Assembly (NCBI GenBank): GCA_017431825.1
Contig: JAFRKI010000014.1
Location: 124,001 to 188,000, forward strand
Length of the DNA stretch: 64,000 nucleotides
From: Erysipelotrichaceae bacterium
Lineage (GTDB): Bacteria; Bacillota_I; Bacilli_A; Erysipelotrichales; Erysipelotrichaceae
Reading direction: 5' to 3'
Shown: piece after piece, positions 8,420-17,504 of the stretch
Layout of the letters: every line of letters starts with the position of its first letter
Position numbering within the stretch: the first letter of the stretch is position 1
Translations under genes and position numbers: made by a program
Notes under the pieces: model-generated
What the model saw: only the letters and a program-made list of their open reading frames with translations
Database searches by the model: none
Told to the model about the DNA's origin: nothing

Positions 8420-10018
8420 ATCGGGATCCAGCTCCGGATCGATATAGATAGTCTTATGATTCCTGAAGGTGACAAAGCCCGCTTTGGCGCCTTTTATTTT
8501 CTTTATGTCTTTCACAAGGCAGTAGTCGACCGGGACTGAACTTGAATAGCGTCCCTGTGAATAATAGGCAGCCAGATTGGCACAGAGCCTGAGCACTTCT
8601 TCACTAGGCTTGTCGGTATCGACGATAAGATGGGCTCCATGGTAATCTTTCGCATGGAACCAGGTGTAGCCGGGCTTGGCGTAGGTGAAGGTCAGATAAT
8701 CGTTCTGGGTATTGTTCTTGCCGAAAGTGATGGTGTTATCACCGATTTTGACCTGATAAAGACTGACGGTCTTTTTCTTTCTGGCTTTATTGTTTTTCTT
8801 TCTGATGTAGCCGTATCTTATGAGTTCGTCTTTTATCTCCAGGGCATCGCCATAGGAAGCGATATCGAGCTGCTCCTTAAGGGCCGTGAAGTATTCCCTT
8901 TCCTTGTCGGCGATCTCTATCTGTTCCTCGATGTAGACCTTGCCTTTTCTCTTCTTGGAGTAGGTATTGTAGTACTTGTTGGCGTTGGCTTTGATCGAAA
9001 GCTTCGGATCTAGCTTGATGGTCTTGAGTTTGCCGTTATAGTCTTCGATCTCGATCTCCTTCAGGCCTTTCTTGTCCAGATCGGAATAGGTATAAAGCAG
9101 TTCGCCGTTTTCCTTATCATCATCAAGGGTCTCGCCTTCCTCCAGGGATCTCTGAAGTTTGGAAAGCTTGAGTTCATAATGTCTGATCTGTCTTTTGATG
9201 AACTTGCTGACATCTTCGGTTACGCTCTTGATCCTTTCCTTTTCGTTCGACTTGTAGTAAAGGACGTCAAAGCCTTCGGAAAAGTCATATTCCTTATATT
9301 CTAGACCCAGGTTCTTAAGCGGGATGACGTGATATTCGCTGTTGGAAGAAATATAGAGCTTCTGAGATTCTCTGATCTCATTCATGATGTCCCTGAAGGA
9401 TTCCTCCGGCATTCTATATCTTACTTCCTGTTCGAGCTGTTTGGAGAAACCCTGCAGCTGCTTTACCAGCGAATCGTCGAAATCGATGACTTCCGCAAGA
9501 AATGGATCCAGCTTATTCTGTTTATCGGGCAACGTGAAAGTAGCGCCCTGCAGGATGGTACGTCTGGTATTCTGGAAAGGTGGTATCTTCTTGAGGGCAT
9601 CGATGATCTTGTTGGTCTCCCTGTCGATGAGGATGAGATTGGCATACTTGCCCATCAGTTCGACGCTCAGGACGTATTCCTTTTCGTCATACATATCATT
9701 GAGAGCTTTGATGTTCAGCAAAAGATAACGGTCATGATCATACTGTTCGATGGAATGGATGATGCCGTTGATCAAGTACTTTCTCAGGACCATGACGAAG
9801 GTCGACGGCTCCTCGTAATCGCTGTAGTTCTTATCGGACAGCGATATGTGGTTATAGATGCTGTGCAGGGAGATGACCAGGCTTGTCCTGACGTTATCCG
9901 CATGGACATTGAAAATGATCTCCGTATCCGAAGTACCGTTGATCTTGTTGATCCTGATCGGCAGATGCTTCTGCAGGTCTTCTTTTACCTTGCTCAATAT
10001 GATCCCGTCTAAAGCCAT
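8399..10018 (-). CDS. rqcH: RqcH/NFACT ribosome-quality-control factor (FbpA family)
   Basis: 539 residues from the Met that begins MALDGIILSKVKEDL, the normal family N-terminus; the frame extends upstream of it but that extension is not family-like. The N-terminal NFACT-N and helical coiled-coil regions are followed by NFACT-R near the C-terminus, with YTWFHAKDYHGAHLIV. In Bacillus, RqcH binds stalled 50S-peptidyl-tRNA complexes and directs C-terminal Ala tailing. Older annotations call the family fibronectin-binding. There is no Shine-Dalgarno. A TATAAT hexamer at 10025-10030 lies 6 nt before the ATG, suggesting a leaderless transcript. It is divergent from gmk, whose start is 46 nt away. 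Confidence 0.9.
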   Translation of the reverse strand: MALDGIILSKVKEDLQKHLPIRINKINGTSDTEIIFNVHADNVRTSLVISLHSIYNHISLSDKNYSDYEEPSTFVMVLRKYLINGIIHSIEQYDHDRYLLLNIKALNDMYDEKEYVLSVELMGKYANLILIDRETNKIIDALKKIPPFQNTRRTILQGATFTLPDKQNKLDPFLAEVIDFDDSLVKQLQGFSKQLEQEVRYRMPEESFRDIMNEIRESQKLYISSNSEYHVIPLKNLGLEYKEYDFSEGFDVLYYKSNEKERIKSVTEDVSKFIKRQIRHYELKLSKLQRSLEEGETLDDDKENGELLYTYSDLDKKGLKEIEIEDYNGKLKTIKLDPKLSIKANANKYYNTYSKKRKGKVYIEEQIEIADKEREYFTALKEQLDIASYGDALEIKDELIRYGYIRKKNNKARKKKTVSLYQVKIGDNTITFGKNNTQNDYLTFTYAKPGYTWFHAKDYHGAHLIVDTDKPSEEVLRLCANLAAYYSQGRYSSSVPVDYCLVKDIKKIKGAKAGFVTFRNHKTIYIDPELDPDLVITAV

Positions 10019-10064
10019 AACAACATTATACTTAATTAGACCCGTATGTAGTAAAATAGGGATA

Positions 10065-10673
10065 ATGAAAAAAGGATTACTGATAGTATACAGCGGACCC
10101 AGCGGAGTGGGAAAAAGCACGATCCTGGCCGAAGTTTTAAAGGAAGAAGATCTCAAGCTCTCTTTTTCGGTATCGATGACGACAAGAGATCCGCGGGAAG
10201 GAGAAGAAGAAGGAGTCGATTATTTCTTTGTCGATAAGGAGACTTTTGAGAAGGCCATCAAAGAGGATAAGTTCCTGGAGTACGCCACTTATGTGAACAA
10301 CTACTACGGAACACCGAAGGATTTCGTGGAGAAGCAGCGTGAAAAAGGATATAACGTCATGCTGGAAATAGACGTCCAGGGCGGACTGCAGGTAATGGAG
10401 AAATGTCCGGATGCCGTTACGATCTTCATCGAACCGCCTAGCCTGGAAGTCCTCAAGGAAAGACTTATCGGCAGAGGCACCGATCCGATGGATGTCATCG
10501 AACAAAGAGTTTCCAGAGCCACCGGCGAGATCGAAAAGAGCGCTACCTACAAGTATCACGTCATCAACGACGATCTCAGCGTAGCCGTCCAGGAAGTCAT
10601 CGACATTATCAGAGCGGAAATGGCGATGAGTGAAAGTGACGGCTGGTGGGAAGAACAGCCGATCGAAGAATAA
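10065..10673 (+). CDS. gmk: Guanylate kinase
   Basis: 202 residues, typical for Gmk. The P-loop SGPSGVGKST lies at residues 10-19, the GMP-binding signature SVSMTTRDPREGE near 37-49 and DYFFV near 54. It phosphorylates GMP to GDP in the cytoplasm. The start at MKKGLLIVYSG was chosen because the P-loop position then matches the family; an upstream in-frame extension crosses the divergent promoter region. Only a weak AGGG precedes the start, and TAAAAT at 10052-10057 lies 7 nt upstream, so the transcript may be leaderless. A strong terminator follows directly. Confidence 0.93.
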   Translation: MKKGLLIVYSGPSGVGKSTILAEVLKEEDLKLSFSVSMTTRDPREGEEEGVDYFFVDKETFEKAIKEDKFLEYATYVNNYYGTPKDFVEKQREKGYNVMLEIDVQGGLQVMEKCPDAVTIFIEPPSLEVLKERLIGRGTDPMDVIEQRVSRATGEIEKSATYKYHVINDDLSVAVQEVIDIIRAEMAMSESDGWWEEQPIEE

Positions 10674-10706
10674 AAAAAGACATGAGCATCAGCTTATGTC
10701 TTTTCT
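10672..10706. terminator. Bidirectional intrinsic terminator between gmk and rpsD
   Basis: Inverted repeat AGACATgAGC / GCTtATGTCT around a 4-nt loop, with an A-run before and a T-run after. It can stop transcripts from both convergent genes, gmk (+) and rpsD (-). Confidence 0.85.
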
Positions 10707-10714
10707 TTTCGTCA

Positions 10715-11320
10715 TTATCTGTTGTAGTATTCAACAACAAGTAATTCATTGACTTCCTGATTGAGTTCTTTTCTTTCAGGCAGTCTGACAAATTTGCCTT
10801 TTCTGTTATCCTTGTCGACTTCAACGTAATCCTTGAATGAAACGTTTGCTTCTAAAGCATCAGCGATAGCGGCATTGTTTCTGCTGGATTCCTTGACTTC
10901 GATAACAGAACCCGGTTTGATCTGTGCACTTGGGATATCGACCTTCTTGCCGTTTACCAGGATATGTCCGTGATTGACCAGCTGTCTGGCACCGCGTCTG
11001 GTCCTTGCGAATCCCATGCGGTATACCAGGTTGTCCAGTCTTGATTCCAGCATGACCAGTAAGTTGGTACCGGTTACGCCTTTCATCTTGCTGGCTTTAA
11101 CATAGGTGTTGTAGAACTGCTTTTCATTAAGACCATACATATGTCTGATCTTTTGCTTTTCTGCCTGCTGTAAGCCGTAGTTGGACTGTTTGATCCTTCT
11201 GGTAGGGCTGCCGTGCTGACCCGGAATATATGCTCTCTTTCTTAATTCTTCACCTGTTTCCAGAATGGAGAAGTTAAGACGACGGGATATACGCCATACA
11301 GGTCCGGTATTTCTTGCCAT
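10715..11320 (-). CDS. rpsD: 30S ribosomal protein S4
   Basis: 201 residues, the usual bacterial S4 length. It begins MARNTGPVWRISRRLNFS and contains the S4 RNA-binding domain at about 90-155 (LVMLESRLDNLVYRMGFARTR). It is a primary 16S rRNA-binding assembly protein of the 30S subunit. A good Shine-Dalgarno (AAAGGAGG) precedes the start. The Zn-binding Cys cluster found in some S4 paralogues is absent (C- form). The leader upstream probably mediates autoregulation. Confidence 0.97.
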   Translation of the reverse strand: MARNTGPVWRISRRLNFSILETGEELRKRAYIPGQHGSPTRRIKQSNYGLQQAEKQKIRHMYGLNEKQFYNTYVKASKMKGVTGTNLLVMLESRLDNLVYRMGFARTRRGARQLVNHGHILVNGKKVDIPSAQIKPGSVIEVKESSRNNAAIADALEANVSFKDYVEVDKDNRKGKFVRLPERKELNQEVNELLVVEYYNR

Positions 11321-11467
11321 AGTGTTCCTCCTTTTCTTCAGTTAGAGGTGTAAATCATCATAAGGAGGTGTCAATATGCGATGTTCGCTTTTTACGCTAA
11401 GCTACTGATCTTCCCATAGGGATATTAACGCGCATCCTTAAGACTTTACATGCGTCTTCTAACGTGC
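11321..11467 (-). promoter_or_regulatory. rpsD 5' leader, candidate ribosomal-protein S4 autoregulatory RNA
   Basis: About 147 nt lie between the predicted start of transcription and the rpsD ATG. The leader RNA contains paired arms (GACGCAT with ATGCGCGT; GCTTAGCG with a following AAAAAGCGAAC segment) and GAACATCGCATATTGACACC. Firmicutes rpsD is known to be repressed by S4 binding to a long structured leader. The assignment rests on position, length and visible base pairing; a covariance-model match would settle it. Confidence 0.55.
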
Positions 11468-11473
11468 TTATTT

Positions 11474-11502
11474 ATGTTATCAAGAACAAGCCCTTAAGTC
11501 AA
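11474..11502 (-). promoter_or_regulatory. rpsD promoter (sigma-A type)
   Basis: On the minus strand, TTGACT (11497-11502), a 17-nt spacer and TAACAT (11474-11479). Transcription would start near 11467 and produce the ~147-nt rpsD leader. Confidence 0.75.
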
Positions 11503-11568
11503 CGCTGTTTGTTTGACAAATGCGGAAAGAGGGGGATATTATTTACTCATATAGAAGAGGAAACAATA

Positions 11569-12669
11569 ATGGAGTTTATTAAAGTAGTTGAAGTCAGGCC
11601 GGAAGTTTCAGAGGAAGGTTTTTTAAGAGAGACAATGATCAAGCTGGCAGCAGGAAAAAAACCTATTGATTTCAATAAATGTAAATTCGATGACATCAGC
11701 ATCTCACAAAAAGATGTTGTACAATACGGGCAGCGTGTTTATGTTACGTACAAGGCACGATTGGGAACTTATGAAAGAGAATATTATAAGACAAAAGTTA
11801 GAGTAAAAGACGAGAAAGGACAGTATCATACTGAAGAACGTGTAGAATCTCGAAGAAAAACAGTGTGGGATAGATCGATTTCAAGTTACACCGATGAGCT
11901 TAATGAAGAAGTGTACTATTTTAATAATAATGACTATACGTATAAAAAAGTATATGAAGATGATATTAAATTTCTCAACACTTTATTAAAAAATAAAGAG
12001 AATGAGTTTTCTTATGATGAAGTATCTGAAAACTCAGTAATCGTTAATGAAGAAACACTAAAAGAAGTCATGCAACAACTTGAAAATGCAAGAAAATACA
12101 AACCCCATTTCAAATCGGATACATACAAGGATTTAGATGTAAGTAGAGATATCATGCCTTATTGTTTTACATGTGAGCGATTCCCATATTATGAACTTAA
12201 GTTTACATATGAAGGCGAGGAGTGTAAAGCAGAAAAATATGCTGCAGGAAATTCGACAATCAGTATCATTCTTCCTCATGAGGATAAGGCTCTAACAAGC
12301 GAGATAGATACCTCAAAGGCAAATTTCTTTATAGCAACAGCTGTGCTATGGGGGTATTATTTATGGAGTTTTCTCTTAAACTTAATGGCAAATGAAACAA
12401 AGAGCAAGCTTGTATTATTCTTGTATAAATTTACTTCTATACATAATTGGGTAAAACACATAAAAATTAATTTTCCTTTTGCTTCTGATATATTGACAAT
12501 GATGTTTTTTGCAGTAATTTCGCTTATTCTTTTAAGAATACATAGCATTGATAAATATAACAGAATCAGAAAATATAACATAACTAGCTTGGAGGCGCAA
12601 TTGAATACCAATAGTTTAGATCCTTTAAGCAAAGAAGAAAAGAGAGTTTCATTTGGAATAATGGATTAG
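11569..12669 (+). CDS. AT-rich membrane protein of unknown function
   Basis: 366 residues from an ATG preceded by AGAGGAA at good spacing. Residues 1-270 are soluble and rich in Lys, Glu and Tyr, with a beta-rich segment (YVTYKARLGTYEREYYKTK) and a CxxC (YCFTCERF). The C-terminal third holds two hydrophobic helices (FFIATAVLWGYYLWSFLLNL and DILTMMFFAVISLILLR) separated by a short loop, then a charged tail. Codon use is markedly more A/T-rich than in flanking rpsD and ezrA, which suggests recent acquisition. It probably forms a unit with the nuclease-like gene 51 nt downstream. I do not recognise a family. Confidence 0.7.
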   Translation: MEFIKVVEVRPEVSEEGFLRETMIKLAAGKKPIDFNKCKFDDISISQKDVVQYGQRVYVTYKARLGTYEREYYKTKVRVKDEKGQYHTEERVESRRKTVWDRSISSYTDELNEEVYYFNNNDYTYKKVYEDDIKFLNTLLKNKENEFSYDEVSENSVIVNEETLKEVMQQLENARKYKPHFKSDTYKDLDVSRDIMPYCFTCERFPYYELKFTYEGEECKAEKYAAGNSTISIILPHEDKALTSEIDTSKANFFIATAVLWGYYLWSFLLNLMANETKSKLVLFLYKFTSIHNWVKHIKINFPFASDILTMMFFAVISLILLRIHSIDKYNRIRKYNITSLEAQLNTNSLDPLSKEEKRVSFGIMD

Positions 12670-12720
12670 TATTATCGTAATAAGAAATAATGTAGACAGC
12701 GAGCATTAATTATAAAAAAA

Positions 12721-13353
12721 ATGAAATTTGATGTAACAAGAGTAATTGAAGAGTTATCGTCAAAAAGATATCCTCTTTTTGTTTCAGAAAGACATTTACA
12801 GGTTGCTTTTATACTCAAGGCGAAGGAACTCTATCCTGACTATGAATATATACCGGAATATGTTTATAAAGAAGAAAAAGATCATCACATTGATCTAATG
12901 GTTTCAAATAATAATGGAGACAGAATTGCCTTTGAATTTAAATATATTGTTGCAGGAGGAAAGATAAAAGTTCCTGGAGATAATGAATATGAATTGAGGA
13001 ATCATTCGGCAGTTGATATAAGAAGATATCAGTGCGTGAAAGATATCAGCAGACTTGAAAAATATGTTGAATCTGGCACTTTAAAGTGCAAAAAAGGCTA
13101 CTTTATTCTAATAACCAATATGCACCTGTTCTGGGATGGAAGCAAGGAAGATTCCGTAGCAGCAGATTTTGATATAAAAGACAATTCAACACTTAATAAA
13201 GGTCTTCACAAGCCCAAAGAATCAACGTCTTTTTCAATACAATATAAAAAATTTGAAACAAATAACGATTATAAAATTAAATATAAGGATTATGCAAAAA
13301 CTGATGGAAAATGCGGTCTGTTTAAGTATTTGTGTGTAGAAGTAAAAAAATAG
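12721..13353 (+). CDS. PD-(D/E)XK nuclease-like protein
   Basis: 210 residues. The core motif is visible: HHIDLMV, a turn, then IAFEFKYIV at about residues 58-79 (Asp...Glu-X-Lys with an upstream Glu near 45), the arrangement of PD-(D/E)XK nucleases. This is followed by RRYQCVKDISRLEKYV and GYFILITNMHLFW, a layout typical of restriction-endonuclease-like proteins. It is AT-rich like the preceding membrane-protein gene and unlike its other neighbours. The start is not certain: no Shine-Dalgarno is seen before the ATG at 12721. The target (DNA or RNA) and the role (defence, repair) cannot be told from sequence. Confidence 0.72.
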   Translation: MKFDVTRVIEELSSKRYPLFVSERHLQVAFILKAKELYPDYEYIPEYVYKEEKDHHIDLMVSNNNGDRIAFEFKYIVAGGKIKVPGDNEYELRNHSAVDIRRYQCVKDISRLEKYVESGTLKCKKGYFILITNMHLFWDGSKEDSVAADFDIKDNSTLNKGLHKPKESTSFSIQYKKFETNNDYKIKYKDYAKTDGKCGLFKYLCVEVKK

Positions 13354-13380
13354 ACGAGTCTATATAAAACAAGTATTCCG

Positions 13381-13417
13381 CAAACTGATAGTTTAGAATT
13401 AACCTGTCAGTTTTTTA
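13381..13417 (+). terminator. Intrinsic terminator after the AT-rich pair
   Basis: AAACTGATAG and CTGTCAGTTT form a 10-bp stem (one G-U), followed by TTTTTTATT. Confidence 0.75.
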
Positions 13418-13487
13418 TTATGTTTGGTCAAATTGTGAAACATTTTCAATAATAGTATAATAATTGTTGATTTTAAGGGAGAATGCG

Positions 13488-15191
13488 ATGACTGATCAGG
13501 TTAAATTGATCCTGCTTGGTGTACTTATATTATTAGCGGCACTGATAGTCGTGATAATGGTCATCAACACCAGGAAAGCCAATATCAAAAAGGAAATAGA
13601 GGATCTGAATATCCGTTTCAATACGATCAAGACGACGCCTCTGGCTTTTAAGCTGAACAAGGCACAGGCCATGGCCAAGAGGAATGCCGATACCGCCGAA
13701 GACATCAAGGTCTACTATCAGAAATATGAAGATGCCCAGAAGCACATCGATCAGATAGGGACCATGCTGGAAGAGATCGAAGATTCCCTTGCCGGCAAGA
13801 ACTATGCCGAAGCCAAGGAAGCCATCGTCATCGCCAGAGAAAACATCGAAGACAGCGAAAAGGAAGTCAGTGACATCGATAGATTCCTTGAACAGTTCCA
13901 GGAAGAGGAGACCGGTCAAAGGGAAAACTCCACCAGACTGAAGGAACAGTTCAGAGAGATAAAGCTTTTCGTGAACGAGAATTCCAACAGCCTTTCGGTC
14001 GCCTATGAAGGCATCGAAAAGAAGATCGAAAAGGTCGAAGACCTCTTCTCCCAGAGCGAAGAATACATGTATGTCAATGATTACGCCAGTTCCGAAAAAG
14101 CCCTGGCGGAAATAGATACGTTAATTAAAGATATAAAGAACTGTGTCACCAAACTGCCGGAACTGGTATCCGATGCCAAGGGCGTCGTGCCGACCCTGCT
14201 TGATGAAGCCAACAGGCAGTTTGCCCTGACCAGACAAAGGGGCGTCTATACCGAACATCTGAAGATAGCGGAAAAGATCGAAAAGATCGAAGAGTCCCTT
14301 AATACCGATCTGAGAGTCCTTAACGAAGGCAATATCACAGGCGTTGAAGAAAACATCGCCGGATACAAGAGAGATCTCAACGATATCCTAAGCACTCTTG
14401 CGGAAGAGAATAAGGACTTCCAGTCACTGAAGGGAAGAAGCGATGAGATCGCAGCCAATATCGCCGAACTCAGAAATCTGCATAATTATGTAGGTGCGGC
14501 TTATGAAAAGGATAAGGACCGCTTCGGCATCGAAAACATCGACGTCTATCTCAATAATGAACAGAAAGCCATCGATGACTATCAGGCTTCATATATCGCC
14601 CTTAATGAAGACATCGCCGACAACAACAAGCCGGCCAGTGAACTGATGGCCAGAGCCAATGAGCTGTTCATCCACACTGAAGAAGACAGGAATAAGCTTA
14701 CGAAATACAAAGCCGACTTCGATAAGAACACTACCGATGAGGAAAGAGCCAGATCACAGCTGATGAAACTGCAGGTCGTTCTCAACGAAGTCGAAGTAAA
14801 GGTAAAGGAATTCCACCTTCCATCCATTGCGGATACCTATAAGGAAGATCTTCTCAAAGGAAGAGAAATGGTCACGAAGATCAAGGAACTGCTTTCGGCA
14901 GTACCGCTGGATATCGATGAACTGAATAAGAACCTCGATGAATCCATCGATTTCATCTACAAGTTCTACAACAACGTCAACAACGTCGTCGGAATGGCCA
15001 TCATGGTGGAAAACGCCATCGTTTTCGGCAACAAGTACCGTTCAAAATACCCGGAAGTCGAAAACGATCTGTCCAAGGCCGAATTCTCCTATCTTAACGG
15101 CGAATATACCAAAGCCCTTACCATTTCCATCGCCTGCATGGAGAAGCTCTTCCCTAACAGCAAGAATACCGGTTATCTGGAGAATAACTGA
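13488..15191 (+). CDS. ezrA: Septation ring regulator EzrA
   Basis: 567 residues. An N-terminal membrane helix (residues ~5-28, LILLGVLILLAALIVVIMVI) is followed by a short basic segment and then almost continuous alpha-helical coiled coil, the spectrin-like EzrA architecture. EzrA binds FtsZ at the membrane and restrains extra Z-rings. The start was chosen at the ATG preceded by AAGGGAGA, with TATAAT further upstream at about 13455; a longer in-frame start lacks this signal. It heads the ezrA-nifZ-thiI operon that is conserved in many Firmicutes, which supports the call because coiled-coil sequence alone is weakly specific. Confidence 0.85.
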   Translation: MTDQVKLILLGVLILLAALIVVIMVINTRKANIKKEIEDLNIRFNTIKTTPLAFKLNKAQAMAKRNADTAEDIKVYYQKYEDAQKHIDQIGTMLEEIEDSLAGKNYAEAKEAIVIARENIEDSEKEVSDIDRFLEQFQEEETGQRENSTRLKEQFREIKLFVNENSNSLSVAYEGIEKKIEKVEDLFSQSEEYMYVNDYASSEKALAEIDTLIKDIKNCVTKLPELVSDAKGVVPTLLDEANRQFALTRQRGVYTEHLKIAEKIEKIEESLNTDLRVLNEGNITGVEENIAGYKRDLNDILSTLAEENKDFQSLKGRSDEIAANIAELRNLHNYVGAAYEKDKDRFGIENIDVYLNNEQKAIDDYQASYIALNEDIADNNKPASELMARANELFIHTEEDRNKLTKYKADFDKNTTDEERARSQLMKLQVVLNEVEVKVKEFHLPSIADTYKEDLLKGREMVTKIKELLSAVPLDIDELNKNLDESIDFIYKFYNNVNNVVGMAIMVENAIVFGNKYRSKYPEVENDLSKAEFSYLNGEYTKALTISIACMEKLFPNSKNTGYLENN

Positions 15192-16312
15192 TGGATAGAA
15201 AAGTATATTTTGACAACGTCGCTACGACGAGAACTGATAGCGATGTTTTAAAGACCTATAAAGATCTTCTGGATAAACATTACTGCAACAGCGATGCGCT
15301 CTACGATGATGCCGTGACCATCAGTAATATGATGGAAAGATCAAGAGAAAACATCGCTAAGCTTTTAAATGTGGAAAAGGAAGAAGTGATCTTCACCAGC
15401 GGTGCTTCCGAAGCTAACTCCTTGGCAATCAAGGGCCTATGCCTCAGAAACAAAGATAAGAAGCATATCATCTCCACCATCTATGAACATTCCAGCGCCT
15501 ACAATGCCTTAAGACAGCTGGAGGATGATTTTGGCTATGACGTTACTTATCTCATGCCCGGTAAAGACGGAAAGATAGATCCGGAAGAAGTCAGAAAGAA
15601 CCTGCGGCCGGATACGATCCTGGTCAGCATCATGCTTGTGAACAACGAGATCGGCGCCGTCAATGATATCGATGAGATAAAGAAGATAGTCAAAAAACAT
15701 TCCGGCACTTACTTCCACAGCGACATAACCCAGGGACTGGGCAAGATAGACATCGATCTGAAGGATGTCGATATGGCTTCCTTCAGTGCCCATAAGATAC
15801 ACGGATTAAAGGGCAGCGGCGTCCTCATCAGAAAGAAACATGTGGAACTGCTGCCACTCATCAACGGTGGCCAGCAGGAATACGGAATAAGAGGCGGTAC
15901 GGCCAATGCCTTAGTCGATATCGTCTTAGCCAAGACCTTAAGGATGGCCCTGGAAAGACAGAAGGAAAGCTACAGACACATCGAAGAGCTCAATGCCTAT
16001 TTCAGGGAACAGATAAAGGAAGTAAAAGGCGTCAGCATCAATCTCGATAACGGCATCGCCAATCTGATAAACATTTCCACACCGATAGAAAGCGAAGTGC
16101 TCTTGAATGCCCTCAATGCCAAAGGGATCATGGTCTCCAGCAAGTCTACCTGCGGTTCGAAAAAGAACGAACCAAACAGAGCGCTTAAGGCTCTGGGGAT
16201 CGACGATGACCACGCTATCAGAGTCTCCTTTGACTATGAGAATACCAAAGAAGAAATAGATCACTTCATTTCCTGCCTTAAGGAGGATATCGATAAATAT
16301 GCCCGAGTTTAA
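15191..16312 (+). CDS. nifZ: Cysteine desulfurase (NifZ/IscS-like), ThiI partner
   Basis: 373 residues, class V PLP aminotransferase fold. SFSAHKIHGLKGSG near residue 200 carries the PLP-binding Lys; SKSTCGSKK near 320 carries the persulfide Cys; the N-terminus VYFDNVATTRT fits the family. It removes sulfur from cysteine and passes it as a persulfide to ThiI for 4-thiouridine in tRNA. It overlaps ezrA by 1 nt and thiI by 14 nt. This position immediately before thiI is the typical NifZ placement and argues against a general Fe-S role. Confidence 0.92.
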   Translation: MDRKVYFDNVATTRTDSDVLKTYKDLLDKHYCNSDALYDDAVTISNMMERSRENIAKLLNVEKEEVIFTSGASEANSLAIKGLCLRNKDKKHIISTIYEHSSAYNALRQLEDDFGYDVTYLMPGKDGKIDPEEVRKNLRPDTILVSIMLVNNEIGAVNDIDEIKKIVKKHSGTYFHSDITQGLGKIDIDLKDVDMASFSAHKIHGLKGSGVLIRKKHVELLPLINGGQQEYGIRGGTANALVDIVLAKTLRMALERQKESYRHIEELNAYFREQIKEVKGVSINLDNGIANLINISTPIESEVLLNALNAKGIMVSSKSTCGSKKNEPNRALKALGIDDDHAIRVSFDYENTKEEIDHFISCLKEDIDKYARV

Positions 16313-17495
16313 ATATGATCATATCGTCGTAAGATACGGTGAACTTTCCACCAAGGGAAAAAACCGCAAGGACTTCACCAAGGCTCTTACCCATAACATA
16401 AAAGTACGCTTAAAGGAATATCCGGCTCTGGAGTACAGGACGCTTCATGACGGTCTTTTCATCAGACTGAACGGAGAAGACTATGAAGCCATCAGGGAAG
16501 ATCTCAGGCAGGTCTTCGGCTATTCCTATTTCTCCGGTGCCATCATCGTCGACAAGGATCTGGAAGAGATAAAGAAGACCGCATTAGCTCTGGCCAATAA
16601 GAGAGACTATAAGACCTTCAAGATCAATACCAGAAGGAGCGATAAATCCTATCCTTTAAGAAGCGATGACATCAACAGACAGGTCGCCGGCCACATCCTG
16701 AGAAACAGCGATCTCAAGGTCGACGTCCATGAACCGGATCTGATGATCTACATCGTGATCGAAAGAGATGATGCCATCATCATGGATGAAAAGGTAAAGG
16801 GCATCGGCGGTTATCCAACGGGAGTCAACGGCAAGGCCCTTCTGATGATGTCGGGCGGCATCGATTCACCGGTTGCCGGTTATATGACGATGAAAAGAGG
16901 ATTACGGATCGAGTGTCTGCACTTTGCCTCCCAGCCTTATACGTCCAAGCAGGCTCTGGATAAGGTGCTGACACTGGCCAAAATGCTCAGCGTCTATCAG
17001 GGCGACATCCTGGTCCATGTGATACCGTTCACCGATCTGCAGCTGGCCATCTACAAGCACTGTGACGAATCCTATGCGATAACCATCATGCGCAGGATGA
17101 TGTACCGGATAGCGGACCGCATCGCCAAGGGAAGAAAGATCGGCCTTATCACCAACGGTGAAAGCGTCGGTCAGGTAGCTTCCCAGACGCCGGAAAGCAT
17201 CGCAGTCATCGCCAAGGTGTGCGATACGCTGATCATGCGTCCGTTATGCATGATGGACAAGATCGAAAGCATCGACATGGCAAAGAAGATCGGTACCTAT
17301 GAGACATCGATACTGCCGTATGAAGACTGCTGCACCATCTTTGAACCGAGGAATCCGGTCACTAAACCTAAAGAAAAGGAATGCCTCTATTATGAATCGC
17401 TCTTCGATTATGAAAGCCTCATCGATGAATGTATCAGGGGCGATGAAATGATAAAGCTGTCATATACCGACAAAGAGAACGAAGATCTCTACTAA
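16299..17495 (+). CDS. thiI: tRNA 4-thiouridine synthase ThiI
   Basis: 398 residues: N-terminal ferredoxin-like domain, THUMP RNA-binding domain (about 60-165), then the PP-loop pyrophosphatase domain with LMMSGGIDSPVAGYM near 185. There is no C-terminal rhodanese domain, as is usual for Firmicutes ThiI, so the sulfur must be delivered directly by the upstream desulfurase. It thiolates U8 of tRNA. It overlaps nifZ by 14 nt and is followed 9 nt later by the peptidase gene with AAGGAG in between. Confidence 0.95.
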   Translation: MPEFKYDHIVVRYGELSTKGKNRKDFTKALTHNIKVRLKEYPALEYRTLHDGLFIRLNGEDYEAIREDLRQVFGYSYFSGAIIVDKDLEEIKKTALALANKRDYKTFKINTRRSDKSYPLRSDDINRQVAGHILRNSDLKVDVHEPDLMIYIVIERDDAIIMDEKVKGIGGYPTGVNGKALLMMSGGIDSPVAGYMTMKRGLRIECLHFASQPYTSKQALDKVLTLAKMLSVYQGDILVHVIPFTDLQLAIYKHCDESYAITIMRRMMYRIADRIAKGRKIGLITNGESVGQVASQTPESIAVIAKVCDTLIMRPLCMMDKIESIDMAKKIGTYETSILPYEDCCTIFEPRNPVTKPKEKECLYYESLFDYESLIDECIRGDEMIKLSYTDKENEDLY

Positions 17496-17504
17496 GGAGC
17501 AATT

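Noticed and set aside
9329-10012. Long plus-strand reading frame (about 227 codons) opposite rqcH
   Set aside because: Antisense shadow of a well-conserved NFACT gene; hydrophobic, repetitive composition, no ribosome-binding site and no family resemblance.
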